A DNA stretch of 64,000 nucleotides from Rhodothermus marinus. GTDB lineage: Bacteria; Bacteroidota; Rhodothermia; Rhodothermales; Rhodothermaceae. The notes beneath the pieces were generated by a model. That model was not told the origin of the DNA. It ran no database searches and saw only the letters and a program-made list of their open reading frames with translations. A program made the translations under genes and the position numbers. Position 1 is the stretch's first letter. The number at the start of each line of letters is the position of its first letter. Positions 45,301 through 53,049 of the stretch are shown one piece after another. Where the stretch lies: positions 797,501-861,500 of the forward strand of contig NZ_AP019797.1 of NCBI RefSeq assembly GCF_009936275.1. Direction: 5' to 3'.

Positions 45301-47442
45301 CGTCTGGTGGAACTCGAGGGCCGCACGGCCGGCGAACTGGACCGGCAGCGTCATCTCTCGAAGGCCGAGATCCGGTCGCAGGTGCATCTGCTGACGCTGG
45401 GCACCTTCCAGATCGAAGACGCCCGGGCCGAGCTGCGCTACGACGGCCGGCAGGCCGACTACGAGCTGCGCCTCGATATCGATCGCCGGCATACGGCCCG
45501 CCTCGAAGGCCAGGTGCTTCCGGCGGAGCAGGAGATCCGGTTGACGCGGCTCGACATGCGGCTGCACGACGCCCGCTGGCGTCTGCTGCAGCCGGCCACG
45601 TTCACCTACGGCGAGGCCTATCGTATTCAGGGCCTGCTGCTCTACACCGAAGCGCAGGATCAGCAGCTCGCGGCCGACGGCGTGATCGACCCGGACGGCA
45701 TGCAGAGCTTCGTCCTGACGCTCGAACGCTTCCGGCTCGAGACCGTTACCGACCTGTTCGACCTGGCCGGACTGGGCGGTGCGCTCAGCGGCACGGTGGA
45801 CCTGACCGGTCCGGCTGCGGCGCCGCGGCTCGGCGGGCAGCTTCTGCTCGATCTGACCTCGGAAGGGCGGTCGGTGGGCGATCTACAACTGAATTTGCAA
45901 TACGACAGCCTGCGGCTGCAGGTGGACGCCCGGCTCCAGCACCGGGCCGATGCCAGCACGATGACGCTACGCGGCACGGTTCCGATGGATCTCCGGCTAC
46001 AGGTGCCGCCCGATGCGCCGCCGTTCGATCCGAACCAGGCACCGCTCGATCTGACGCTGGCCGCCGATACGTTCGCCATCGCCTGGATCGAGCCGTTTCT
46101 GGATCCCGAGATCCTCCGCGACGTGCGAGGCCGTCTGGCCGGACGTGTTCATATCGGCGGCACGCTGGCTGCTCCACGGCTCGAGGGCCAGGCCCGGCTT
46201 TTCGACGGGGCCGTCTATCTTCCCGAGCTGGGCGTCACCTACCGCGACATCCGGGCCGAAGCCCACATGGAAGGCAATCGGATCATCCTGACCGCCTTCG
46301 AACTGCAATCGGGCGGTCGCCTCGCCGGCAGCGGCACCGTCGAACTCGAGGCGCTCACGCTGGGCACGCTCGACCTGCGCATGCGGGCCCGCTCGTTCCT
46401 GGCCGCCGACAACCGCGCCTATCGCACCGTCCTTTCCGGAACGCTCCGGCTGACCGGCACGACCGAACGGCCCGAAATCGAAGGCGACCTGCAGGTGGTC
46501 AGCGCCGACATCTACCTGATCGAGCAGACCACGGTGGCCGACCTGGAACCAGTCCAGCTCTCCGAAGCCGACCTGCAGATGCTGCGTCAGTATTTCGGCG
46601 TGCGCATTACCGAAGAGGACACGACCACCTTCGACTTCTATGAAGCCTCGCGCATGCGCCTGAACCTGCGCATGGAACGCGACGTGTGGCTGCGCTCGAA
46701 TGCCAACCCCAAGATGAACGTGCAGTTCACGGGCACGCTCACCGTCCAGAAGGAGCCCTATCAGGATCTGCAGCTCTTCGGGACGATCGAGGTGATCCCG
46801 GAGCGCAGCTACATCGTGCAGTTCGGCAAACGGTTCGAGATTACGGAAGGAACGCTGTCGTTCAACGGGCCGGCCGACGATCCGGAACTCAACCTGAAAG
46901 CCCGCTACGTGGTGCCCTCCCGTGAGGATCAATCCAGCCAGGTCACGATCCTGCTCTCGGTCAGCGGACGGCTGGACCGGCTCAACCTGGAGTTTTCGTC
47001 CGAGAACCCTTCGGGTCTCGAATTGCCGGACATCATCTCGTACATTGTCTTCGGCCGACCGGCCGGGCAGGCGCTCGCCTCGCTGGCGCCCGGTAGCAAC
47101 GGAGCCGGCGGTGGATTGCTGGGCCGCGGAGCCGGTCTGGCACTTGGCCAGCTGGCCGGCGTCGTCGAGGGACTGGCCGGCGAAGAACTCGGACTCGACG
47201 TGGTCGAGATCGAACCCGACGGGTTGCAGGGCGCCAAGCTGACCGTCGGCAAGTACGTCTCGCCGCGGCTGTTTGCCGCCGTCAGCCGGCCGATCGCCTT
47301 CGGCAACAATGCGGCCACGCAACGAACCGAAGTCTACACGGAGTTCACCGTCGAATACACGATCTTCGACGCGATGATCGTGCGCGTGACCAGCCAGGGA
47401 ACGACCATGCGGATTAACCTGCTGTGGCGCTATGCCTACTGA
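42325..47442 (+). CDS. tamB: Translocation and assembly module protein TamB-like (DUF490)
   Basis: At 1705 residues this is the largest gene here. It has an N-terminal membrane anchor (LLLVIGTPIVLVGLLLLVL), a very long beta-rich region of repeated strands (LRLEATLDLDSLVYGTYRL, many RLEGDLQ-type units) and the C-terminal TamB/DUF490 domain (DNRAYRTVLSGTLRLTGTTERPEIEGDL, LQLFGTIEVIPERSYIVQFGKRFEI, EGTLSFNGPADDPELNLKARY, PDIISYIVFGRP). AsmA-like proteins of this type form a hydrophobic groove spanning the periplasm, now thought to move phospholipids. It is flanked by TamA-like and Mla genes and overlaps mlaE by 11 bases, which supports a lipid-transport role. Confidence 0.9.
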   Translation: MEPTSSITPARRWLRRIGWALLLVIGTPIVLVGLLLLVLQTSWGAEQVRRLIERQVNAQLQGGRLEIGALRGNFVRTLALYDVALRDASGRALLALDSLEIAYVPEALLFDRRVHLRRVRLIRPRLELTQQPDSTWDLLRLFGTAPDTTAKETGAGAVLDIWIDHLALRDGTAALHFHTPRADSTWHLHRLDVQLDTLRLPPEGWPAFSVRTLKAVLQPPGAPDSVHVLTRLALRERRFRLDTLRVWSASSRVTGGGTLLLPADTGQIEAVQFRLEAQPLALYDLTPFVAVPDPGRTLAGFVTVQGSGRLLQAQAELRTGTGGELALAATFTPLLDDSVRYRADVQVRRLDPAFFGGPAGRLDLQLRADLQGPSLEALDGEARLDVSEARLGAYRLDPTRLQVRFVEGEGRLTAQTGLRGARLQLDGRGRPFDPTPTYRLDGLLQNLNPARFLSDTSWTGQLNLAFQLEGEGATRLDGRLMLQPSRLNRAAIDSGQLAVHRRGDTLRFALEATLAGGRLQGRGRLAGASTPSYEVEPFVLERIDVAALLGDTLHSAVSGRLRLRGSGTAPEALRLEATLDLDSLVYGTYRLAPVRVPVRMDRGLLTATPEIGLDEGYVAFRLQGRPMARRPRWQIDRGRLERVNLAAVIPDWSSVLNGSFEGFYRGATSADAEAELVLQLEDSRLNAQPLEAATLNATLRRGLLTLATRATWPDGSLQLEAQADSLTTTPVYTIERLVFRGVDLAAWTGQQRPRTRLNGVLTLHGRGMEPRAMQLAARLRLDASQVSDRPVSGQFRVAAVAGRWQLGGQMGVADGQARFDARLLLDGPTPRYALTLVAEQLDPMPLLGIDTLSARLSLDAELEGEGFDPATMQAHGRLQSDGAHLDALAVDRLDARFSMAEGLLRLDTLRLESNVATAQGGGQVALVDPEGVRMSELTLQVQLHRLQPLRRLVGARLLALDGGRIEARAYGRPGQLRFEGSWTLQNLIYDELRLVELEGRTAGELDRQRHLSKAEIRSQVHLLTLGTFQIEDARAELRYDGRQADYELRLDIDRRHTARLEGQVLPAEQEIRLTRLDMRLHDARWRLLQPATFTYGEAYRIQGLLLYTEAQDQQLAADGVIDPDGMQSFVLTLERFRLETVTDLFDLAGLGGALSGTVDLTGPAAAPRLGGQLLLDLTSEGRSVGDLQLNLQYDSLRLQVDARLQHRADASTMTLRGTVPMDLRLQVPPDAPPFDPNQAPLDLTLAADTFAIAWIEPFLDPEILRDVRGRLAGRVHIGGTLAAPRLEGQARLFDGAVYLPELGVTYRDIRAEAHMEGNRIILTAFELQSGGRLAGSGTVELEALTLGTLDLRMRARSFLAADNRAYRTVLSGTLRLTGTTERPEIEGDLQVVSADIYLIEQTTVADLEPVQLSEADLQMLRQYFGVRITEEDTTTFDFYEASRMRLNLRMERDVWLRSNANPKMNVQFTGTLTVQKEPYQDLQLFGTIEVIPERSYIVQFGKRFEITEGTLSFNGPADDPELNLKARYVVPSREDQSSQVTILLSVSGRLDRLNLEFSSENPSGLELPDIISYIVFGRPAGQALASLAPGSNGAGGGLLGRGAGLALGQLAGVVEGLAGEELGLDVVEIEPDGLQGAKLTVGKYVSPRLFAAVSRPIAFGNNAATQRTEVYTEFTVEYTIFDAMIVRVTSQGTTMRINLLWRYAY

Positions 47443-48241
47443 GTCGGAAGCGCTCGACATCCCGAAGCGTCCACCTGAGCGCATCGGCCGCGCGTTTTTC
47501 GAGAAAGCCGGTGGGCTGGTGCTGTTCATGGGCCGCTTCTTCCGGGACGTGTGGCGGCCGCCCTACGAGGTGCGTGAGCTGATCAACCAGATGGACGAAG
47601 CCGGCTCGAAGAGTTTCATCCTGACGGCCGTTACGGGCATTGCCATCGGTGTGGTGTTGGCCATGCAGAGCCGGGGCACGCTCGCCCGCTTCGGGGCCGA
47701 GGCGGTGCTACCCAACATGCTGGCGCTGTCGGTCTTCAAAGAGATCGGGCCGGTCATCACGTCGCTGGTGCTGGCCGGGCGCCTCGGGGCAGGGATGGCT
47801 GCCGAGATCGGCTCGATGCGCGTGACCGAGCAGATCGACGCGCTGGAGGTGGCCGCCCTCAGGCCCTTTCACTATCTGGTCATCACGCGCGTGGTGGCCT
47901 GCATCGTGATGTTTCCGGTGCTGACGACCTGGACGAACATGATCGCACTGGCCGGGGGCTACGTCGAGTCGGTCATCTCAGCCGACATGGACTACCGGCT
48001 GTTCTGGAACAGCGCTTTTTCGAGCCTGCGCTTTTCGGACCTGATCGTCGATACGCTCAAAACCAGCGTGTTTGGTTTTCTGGTGGGGATCGTAAGCTGC
48101 TACCTGGGCTACACGGTGCGGGGTGGCACGCGCGAAGTCGGGCAGGCGGCCATGCAGGCCGTGGTGATCTCGTCGCTGCTGATTCTGCTGGCCGACGTCG
48201 TCGTCGTGCGCATTTCGCTGTTCCTTTTCGGGGCGCTGTGA
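47432..48241 (+). CDS. mlaE: MlaE-family ABC permease (lipid transport)
   Basis: The 269-residue permease has five to six helices and the MlaE core: INQMDEAGSKSFILTAVTGIAIGVVLAMQ, FKEIGPVITSLVLAGRLGAGMAAEIGSM, RVTEQIDALEVAALRP and a C-terminal VSCYLGYTVRGGTREVGQAAMQAVV. MlaE is the membrane subunit of the system that moves phospholipids between inner and outer membranes. The ATG at 47432 overlaps the end of tamB. MlaF and MlaD follow in order. No mlaB, mlaC or mlaA gene is present here. Confidence 0.93.
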   Translation: MPTESEALDIPKRPPERIGRAFFEKAGGLVLFMGRFFRDVWRPPYEVRELINQMDEAGSKSFILTAVTGIAIGVVLAMQSRGTLARFGAEAVLPNMLALSVFKEIGPVITSLVLAGRLGAGMAAEIGSMRVTEQIDALEVAALRPFHYLVITRVVACIVMFPVLTTWTNMIALAGGYVESVISADMDYRLFWNSAFSSLRFSDLIVDTLKTSVFGFLVGIVSCYLGYTVRGGTREVGQAAMQAVVISSLLILLADVVVVRISLFLFGAL

Positions 48242-48269
48242 AAGGAGCCAATTCAGGACGATATGCAAG

Positions 48270-49046
48270 ATGCAAGAAGCTCACGCTACCATTGAAGGGA
48301 TCGAAGCGCCGCCCCCGTCGGAGATCGTGGTGGCATTGCGCGACGTGCACAAGCGATTTGGCGAGCGGGAAGTGCTGCGCGGGGTGTCGCTCGACGTGGA
48401 GGAAGGCACGTCGGCCGTGGTGATGGGCGGCTCGGGCACAGGCAAGAGCGTGCTGCTCAAGCACATCGTGCGGCTGCTGGTGCCCGACCGGGGCGCCGTG
48501 TGGGTGTTCGGCCAGCGCGTCGATCAGCTCGAAGGCGAAGCGCTCGATCGCCTGCGGCTTTCGATCGGCTACCTGTTCCAGAGCGGTGCGCTGTTCGACT
48601 CGATGACCGTCTACGAAAACCTGGACTTCCTGCTGGAGCGGCACACCCGACTCAGCCGGGCCGAGCGCCGCGACCGGATTCTGGAGACGCTCGACTGGGT
48701 GGGCCTGCGCCATACGGCCACGCAGTATCCGGCCGAACTGTCCGGCGGCCAGCGCAAGCGCATCGCGCTGGCGCGGGCCATCATCCTGCAGCCGAAACTG
48801 CTGCTCTACGACGAGCCGACAACTGGCCTCGACCCGGTCTCGGTCCGCACCGTCTCGGAACTGATCGTACGGCTGCGCGACGAGCGGGGCATTACGTCGA
48901 TCGCCATCACGCATGACCTGCTCTGCGCGGAAATCATTGCCGACCGGGCGCACTTCCTGCACGAAGGCCGCATCCTGATGAGCGGGACGCTCGACGAGCT
49001 ACGGCGGTCCGATCACCCCGTGCTGCGCAACTTCTTCGGAACCTGA
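48270..49046 (+). CDS. mlaF: MlaF-family ABC transporter ATP-binding protein
   Basis: The 258-residue ATPase energises the MlaE permease. Motifs are Walker A GGSGTGKS (53-60), the Q-loop YLFQSGALFDSMTVYENLDF, signature LSGGQRKRIALARA, Walker B LLLYDEPTTGLDPVS and switch His in AITHD. The LFQSGALFDSMTV segment is characteristic of MlaF rather than of general ABC importers. It lies 28 bases after mlaE. Confidence 0.95.
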   Translation: MQEAHATIEGIEAPPPSEIVVALRDVHKRFGEREVLRGVSLDVEEGTSAVVMGGSGTGKSVLLKHIVRLLVPDRGAVWVFGQRVDQLEGEALDRLRLSIGYLFQSGALFDSMTVYENLDFLLERHTRLSRAERRDRILETLDWVGLRHTATQYPAELSGGQRKRIALARAIILQPKLLLYDEPTTGLDPVSVRTVSELIVRLRDERGITSIAITHDLLCAEIIADRAHFLHEGRILMSGTLDELRRSDHPVLRNFFGT

Positions 49047-49107
49047 CGAATTCAAACCGCTGCGGCACGGCTTTTTCGGCATAACTGTTCACCAACCGCT
49101 TATCGTC

Positions 49108-50196
49108 ATGTCGCGCGAAGCACGGGTCGGACTGCTGGCGCTGGCGGGCATCGCGCTGTTCGTCATCGCACTGTTTGCGATTGCGAACCGCTCGTTTCTG
49201 CTGAGCGACACGTTTCTGCTGCGCGCCCGTTTCAACCGGGTGGCCGGGCTGGTACCCGGAGCGCCCGTACAGTTTCAGGGCGTGAACGTGGGGCGCGTCG
49301 AGTCGGTGCAGCTGCCGCCGGAGCCGGGCGGACAGATCGAAGTGACGATGGCGATCAAGGAAGAAGCCCGGCGTGTGATCCACATGCGCACGCAGGCGCA
49401 GATCAAAAGCGAGGGGCTGGTCGGTCAGCAGATCGTCGTGCTGGTCAATCCGCCGGGCGTGCAGGGCGAGCCGGTTTCGGAGGGCGACCTGATCGTGGGG
49501 GTCGATCCGTTCGACCTGTTCGAGATCACGGACCGGGCGCTGGCCTCGGTGCAGCGCTTCGAGGACGCGGCCAACGCCTTCCGTCAGATCATGCTCGACG
49601 TGCGGGCCGGCGAGGGCACGCTGGGCAAGCTGATCTACGATCCGACGCTCTACGACGAATTCGTGGCCACCACGAACGAGACGCGGCGCGTGCTGAACAA
49701 CCTGGCGAACAACGCCGAGGCACTGGTGGCGCTGGCCGAAGAGGCCACCCAGGGCGTACAGTCGATCCTGGACAAGATCGACCGGGGCGAGGGTACGATG
49801 GCCCGGATGCTGAACGACCCGGCGCTTTACGAGCGGCTGCTGGCTACGGCCGATACGCTCCGGCTGGTGGCTTCCGACCTGCGGGCCATCACAGGTGCCG
49901 CAGAAAACGCGGCCAACTGGGGGGCGCTGGGGGCCTATCGGTTCGCCGAGCTGATGGAAGCGGCCAAGCACAACTGGCTCTTCCGGCGCTACTTCGAGGA
50001 GCGCGGCTACATGGAGCGGGCCCCCTTCGAGGTGCGGGAGCGGGCCATCGAACAGGCTTACCGACAACTACAGGCCCGTATGCGTGAGCTGGACGCCTGG
50101 GAACGACAATTGCAGGAACGAGAAGCCCGGCTGAAGGCGCTGGAAACGCGCCTATCGGCCCTGGCCGACTCGCTGGCCGGTACCGATAGACGTTGA
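49108..50196 (+). CDS. mlaD: MlaD/MCE-family lipid-binding protein
   Basis: The 362-residue protein has an N-terminal transmembrane anchor (GLLALAGIALFVIALFAIA), an MCE domain (LLRARFNRVAGLVPGAPVQFQGVNVGRVESVQL, SEGLVGQQIVVLVNPPG) and a long helical C-terminal part with low-complexity 'GEGTLGKLIYDPTLYDE'-like segments and a coiled coil (about 300-360). MCE hexamers form the substrate channel of the Mla machine. The C-terminal extension makes it about twice the size of E. coli MlaD. The AI-2E permease gene begins 10 bases later. Confidence 0.92.
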   Translation: MSREARVGLLALAGIALFVIALFAIANRSFLLSDTFLLRARFNRVAGLVPGAPVQFQGVNVGRVESVQLPPEPGGQIEVTMAIKEEARRVIHMRTQAQIKSEGLVGQQIVVLVNPPGVQGEPVSEGDLIVGVDPFDLFEITDRALASVQRFEDAANAFRQIMLDVRAGEGTLGKLIYDPTLYDEFVATTNETRRVLNNLANNAEALVALAEEATQGVQSILDKIDRGEGTMARMLNDPALYERLLATADTLRLVASDLRAITGAAENAANWGALGAYRFAELMEAAKHNWLFRRYFEERGYMERAPFEVRERAIEQAYRQLQARMRELDAWERQLQEREARLKALETRLSALADSLAGTDRR

Positions 50197-50206
50197 GCAC
50201 GGCAAC

Positions 50207-51475
50207 ATGACGCCTCCGAAGTTCACGCCGAACGACCTGGAAGAACCGCGGCTGGGGCCGTTCGAGACGCTCCTGCTGGGCGGTGGGCTGGCGCTGTTTC
50301 TAGCGCTGCTCTACGAAATGCGGGAGTTTCTGAATCCGCCGCTGATCGCGATCGCCGCCACGATCTTGCTCTGGCCGCTACGCCGGTACCGCTCGGTGCG
50401 GGCGCTGCTGCTTTCCGGCGGCTTTCTGCTGCTGTTCTGGCTGCTGAGCCAGCTCCGGGTCGTGCTCATCCCGTTCGTGGTCGCCTACCTGCTGGCCTAT
50501 CTCTCCAATCCGCTGGTCGATCTGCTGGAACGTCGGCTGCACGTGCCGCGCTGGGTGTCGGCGCTGACCGTCACCGTGCTGGTGGTGGGGGCCCTGGCCG
50601 CCATCCTGCTGCTGCTGATTCCGACCATTGTCGGACAGCTCGTCGAACTCATCCGCCAGATGCTCAACAGCGTCGGCGAGCTGCGCCGCTGGCTCTATGA
50701 GAATCCCCTGCTGGACCGGCTGGAGGAAGTCCTGCCTATTGATCGACAGGCGTTGATCCAGCAGTTTACCACGTTTCTGCAGCAGCAACTCAACGCGCTT
50801 ACGCAGAGCCTTCCCGATGCGCTGGCGACCGTCGCGCAGTCGATCGGCTCGCTGCTGGGCGCGCTGACCGTGCTGGCCATTCTGCCCATGCTGATCTTCT
50901 ACACGCTCAAGGACTACCCGAAGCTGCGGGATGCGCTGATCAGCCTGTTTCCGAAGCACAACGGCCGCCGCGACTACCTGATGTACGCAGGCACCGTGGT
51001 GGGCAATTACCTGCGCGGCCAGCTCCTGATCAGCCTGATCGCGGCCTTCAACGTGTCGGTGGCGCTGCTGATTTTCGATGTACCGTTCGGACTCCTGATC
51101 GGCCTGCTGGCCGGCGTCCTGAACCTGATTCCCAACCTGGGCGCCGTGCTGACGAACATCATCGCGTTGTTGATTGCCCTGCTGTTCGGCGATCCGCCCC
51201 TGCTGGACGCCGTGATCGTGACCGGGGTGCTGCTGGGACAGGGACTGCTGGAAGCCAGCGTGCTCTCGCCCCACATTCTCAGCCACCAAGTGGGGCTGCA
51301 CCCGGTGCTGATTCTGCTGTCGCTGTTCGTGTTCGGATACTTCCTGGGTGCGTTCGGGCTGCTCATCGCCGTGCCCACGACAGCCATCCTGGTGGGTTTC
51401 TATCAGAGCTACCGGGAAGCCCGCGAGAAACTCGCCGGTGCTACGACGCCCGAATCGACCGAGGTAACGGAATAG
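50207..51475 (+). CDS. AI-2E family transporter (PerM/TqsA-like membrane protein)
   Basis: The 422-residue membrane protein has two N-terminal helix pairs (LLGGGLALFLALLYEM, LRVVLIPFVVAYLLAYLSNPLVDLLERRL in outline), an amphipathic periplasmic domain (LIRQMLNSVGELRRWLYENP) and a C-terminal membrane part with the family pattern VVGNYLRGQLLISLIAAFNVSVALLIF, GVLNLIPNLGAVLTNI and SHQVGLHPVLILLSLFVFG. Members export autoinducer-2, act as Na+/H+ antiporters or have unknown roles, so substrate is not assigned. Its place behind mlaD suggests an envelope role. Confidence 0.88.
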   Translation: MTPPKFTPNDLEEPRLGPFETLLLGGGLALFLALLYEMREFLNPPLIAIAATILLWPLRRYRSVRALLLSGGFLLLFWLLSQLRVVLIPFVVAYLLAYLSNPLVDLLERRLHVPRWVSALTVTVLVVGALAAILLLLIPTIVGQLVELIRQMLNSVGELRRWLYENPLLDRLEEVLPIDRQALIQQFTTFLQQQLNALTQSLPDALATVAQSIGSLLGALTVLAILPMLIFYTLKDYPKLRDALISLFPKHNGRRDYLMYAGTVVGNYLRGQLLISLIAAFNVSVALLIFDVPFGLLIGLLAGVLNLIPNLGAVLTNIIALLIALLFGDPPLLDAVIVTGVLLGQGLLEASVLSPHILSHQVGLHPVLILLSLFVFGYFLGAFGLLIAVPTTAILVGFYQSYREAREKLAGATTPESTEVTE

Positions 51476-51479
51476 GGCC

Positions 51480-51776
51480 ATGTCGAAAAAGCACGTGCCC
51501 ATCCGCTCCTGCGTGGTCTGCCGCACGCGGCGTCCCAAACACGAGCTGGTGCGCATCGTGCGGCGGCCGGACGGACGCGTCGAGCTGGATCCCGAACAGA
51601 AAAAACCCGGCCGGGGCGCCTACCTGTGCCCGCAACCGTCTTGCTGGAAACTGAAAGCTGCCCTTCCCCGATTGCAGCGCGCGCTGCGGACCGAATTCGA
51701 CGCCGAGGCGCGCGCCGCCCTGGCCGCCTGGGCCGAACGCATGCAACAGGCGACTCCGGCCGACGCCGCGACGTAA
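51480..51776 (+). CDS. ylxR: YlxR/RnpM-family RNA-binding protein
   Basis: The 98-residue protein carries the YlxR (DUF448) signature: PIRSCVVCRTRRPKHELVRIVR, then a KKPGRGAYLCPQPSCW stretch. It binds RNA; recent work on relatives points to RNase P as partner. The usual place is between nusA and infB, but here it follows the AI-2E permease by 4 bases and precedes tgt by 76 bases. This context with two tRNA/RNA genes in a row fits an RNA-related role. Confidence 0.92.
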   Translation: MSKKHVPIRSCVVCRTRRPKHELVRIVRRPDGRVELDPEQKKPGRGAYLCPQPSCWKLKAALPRLQRALRTEFDAEARAALAAWAERMQQATPADAAT

Positions 51777-51852
51777 GGCCGATCCATTTCGTCCCTTGAG
51801 GATCCTCTTGCAGCGGGCTGCGTGGAAGGGCGCCGCAGACGCGCAACGCACC

Positions 51853-52983
51853 ATGCGGTTTACGCTGGAACACGTCGATGCGGAAACGCGGGCGCGGGCC
51901 GGACGGCTCGAAACGCCTCATGGCGTCGTCGAAACGCCCATGTTCATGCCGGTGGGGACCGTCGGCAGCGTGAAGGCCGTCGGCCCCCGCGAGTTGCGCC
52001 GGGACGTGGGCGCGCAGATCATTCTCGGCAACACCTATCACCTCTACCTGCGGCCCGGGCTCGAAGTGCTCCGCCGGGCGGGCGGACTGCATCGTTTCAT
52101 GGGATGGGACGGCCCCATTCTGACGGATTCGGGTGGCTTTCAGGTTTTTTCGCTGGCCGCGCTGCGCAAGCTCTCGGAAGAAGGCGTCTGGTTTCAGAGC
52201 CATCTGGACGGCTCTCGCCACCTGTTCACGCCGGAAAACGTGATCGACTACCAGCGCGTGATCGGGGCCGACATTATGATGGTACTGGACGAGTGTCCGC
52301 CGGGCGATGCGTCGCTGGAGGCGGCACGCCGGGCGCACGAGCTGACCCTGCGCTGGGCCGAGCGCAGCAAGCGTCGCTTCGAGGAAACCGCACCGCTCTA
52401 CGGCTACGAGCAGGTGCTGTTTGCCATCGTGCAGGGCGGCGTATTTCCGGAACTGCGGCGCGAATCGGCCCGGGCGCTGGTGGCGATGGATTTTCCGGGC
52501 TATGCCATCGGCGGGCTTTCGGTGGGTGAGCCGACCGAACTCATGTACGCGATGGTGGAAGTGGTGACAGAGATTCTTCCCGCCGACCGGCCCCGCTATC
52601 TGATGGGCGTGGGGACGCCCGCCAACCTGCTGGAAAACATCGCGCGCGGCGTGGATCTGTTCGATTGCGTCATGCCCACACGCAACGGCCGCAACGGCAC
52701 GATCTTCACCACCGAGGGCATCCTGAACATCCGCAACCGGAAGTGGCAGACCGACTTTTCGCCGCTCGATCCGGGACTGGACGGGTACGTCTCGCAGACC
52801 TTCACGAAGGCCTACGTGCGCCATCTCTTTCAGGCCGGAGAGATTCTCGGCCTGCAGATCGCCACGATCCAGAACCTGAGTTTTTACCTGTGGCTGATGC
52901 GGGAAGCCCGCCGGGCCATTCTGGAGGGGCGCTACCGGAGTTGGATGAACGAAATGCTGCCGCGCATCAGCCGCCGCCTCTGA
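51853..52983 (+). CDS. tgt: Queuine/preQ1 tRNA-guanine transglycosylase lacking the zinc site
   Basis: Tgt swaps guanine 34 of GUN-anticodon tRNAs for preQ1. The 376-residue protein has the TIM-barrel motifs ILTDSGGFQVFSL (base-catalyst Asp92), FAIVQGG, YAIGGLSVGEP and the nucleophile Asp271 in DLFDCVMPTRNGRNG. The bacterial zinc ligands of E. coli Tgt (Cys302, Cys304, Cys307, His333) align with Leu309, Gly311, Ser314 and Gln340, so all four are absent while flanking sequence (SPLDPGLDGY, TKAYVRHLFQAGEILGLQIATIQNL) is well aligned. ATG 51853 gives the natural start; an upstream in-frame TTG is unlikely. Confidence 0.92.
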   Translation: MRFTLEHVDAETRARAGRLETPHGVVETPMFMPVGTVGSVKAVGPRELRRDVGAQIILGNTYHLYLRPGLEVLRRAGGLHRFMGWDGPILTDSGGFQVFSLAALRKLSEEGVWFQSHLDGSRHLFTPENVIDYQRVIGADIMMVLDECPPGDASLEAARRAHELTLRWAERSKRRFEETAPLYGYEQVLFAIVQGGVFPELRRESARALVAMDFPGYAIGGLSVGEPTELMYAMVEVVTEILPADRPRYLMGVGTPANLLENIARGVDLFDCVMPTRNGRNGTIFTTEGILNIRNRKWQTDFSPLDPGLDGYVSQTFTKAYVRHLFQAGEILGLQIATIQNLSFYLWLMREARRAILEGRYRSWMNEMLPRISRRL

Positions 52984-53049
52984 AACCGAACCGGTCCGGT
53001 AACCGGGGCGTTAGAGCGGAGCATTCGCAGCAGGCAATCCACAACGGTC

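Noticed and set aside
45997-47529. A 510-codon - strand frame opposite tamB
   Set aside because: Same antisense artefact; no domain seen and no plausible start or context.
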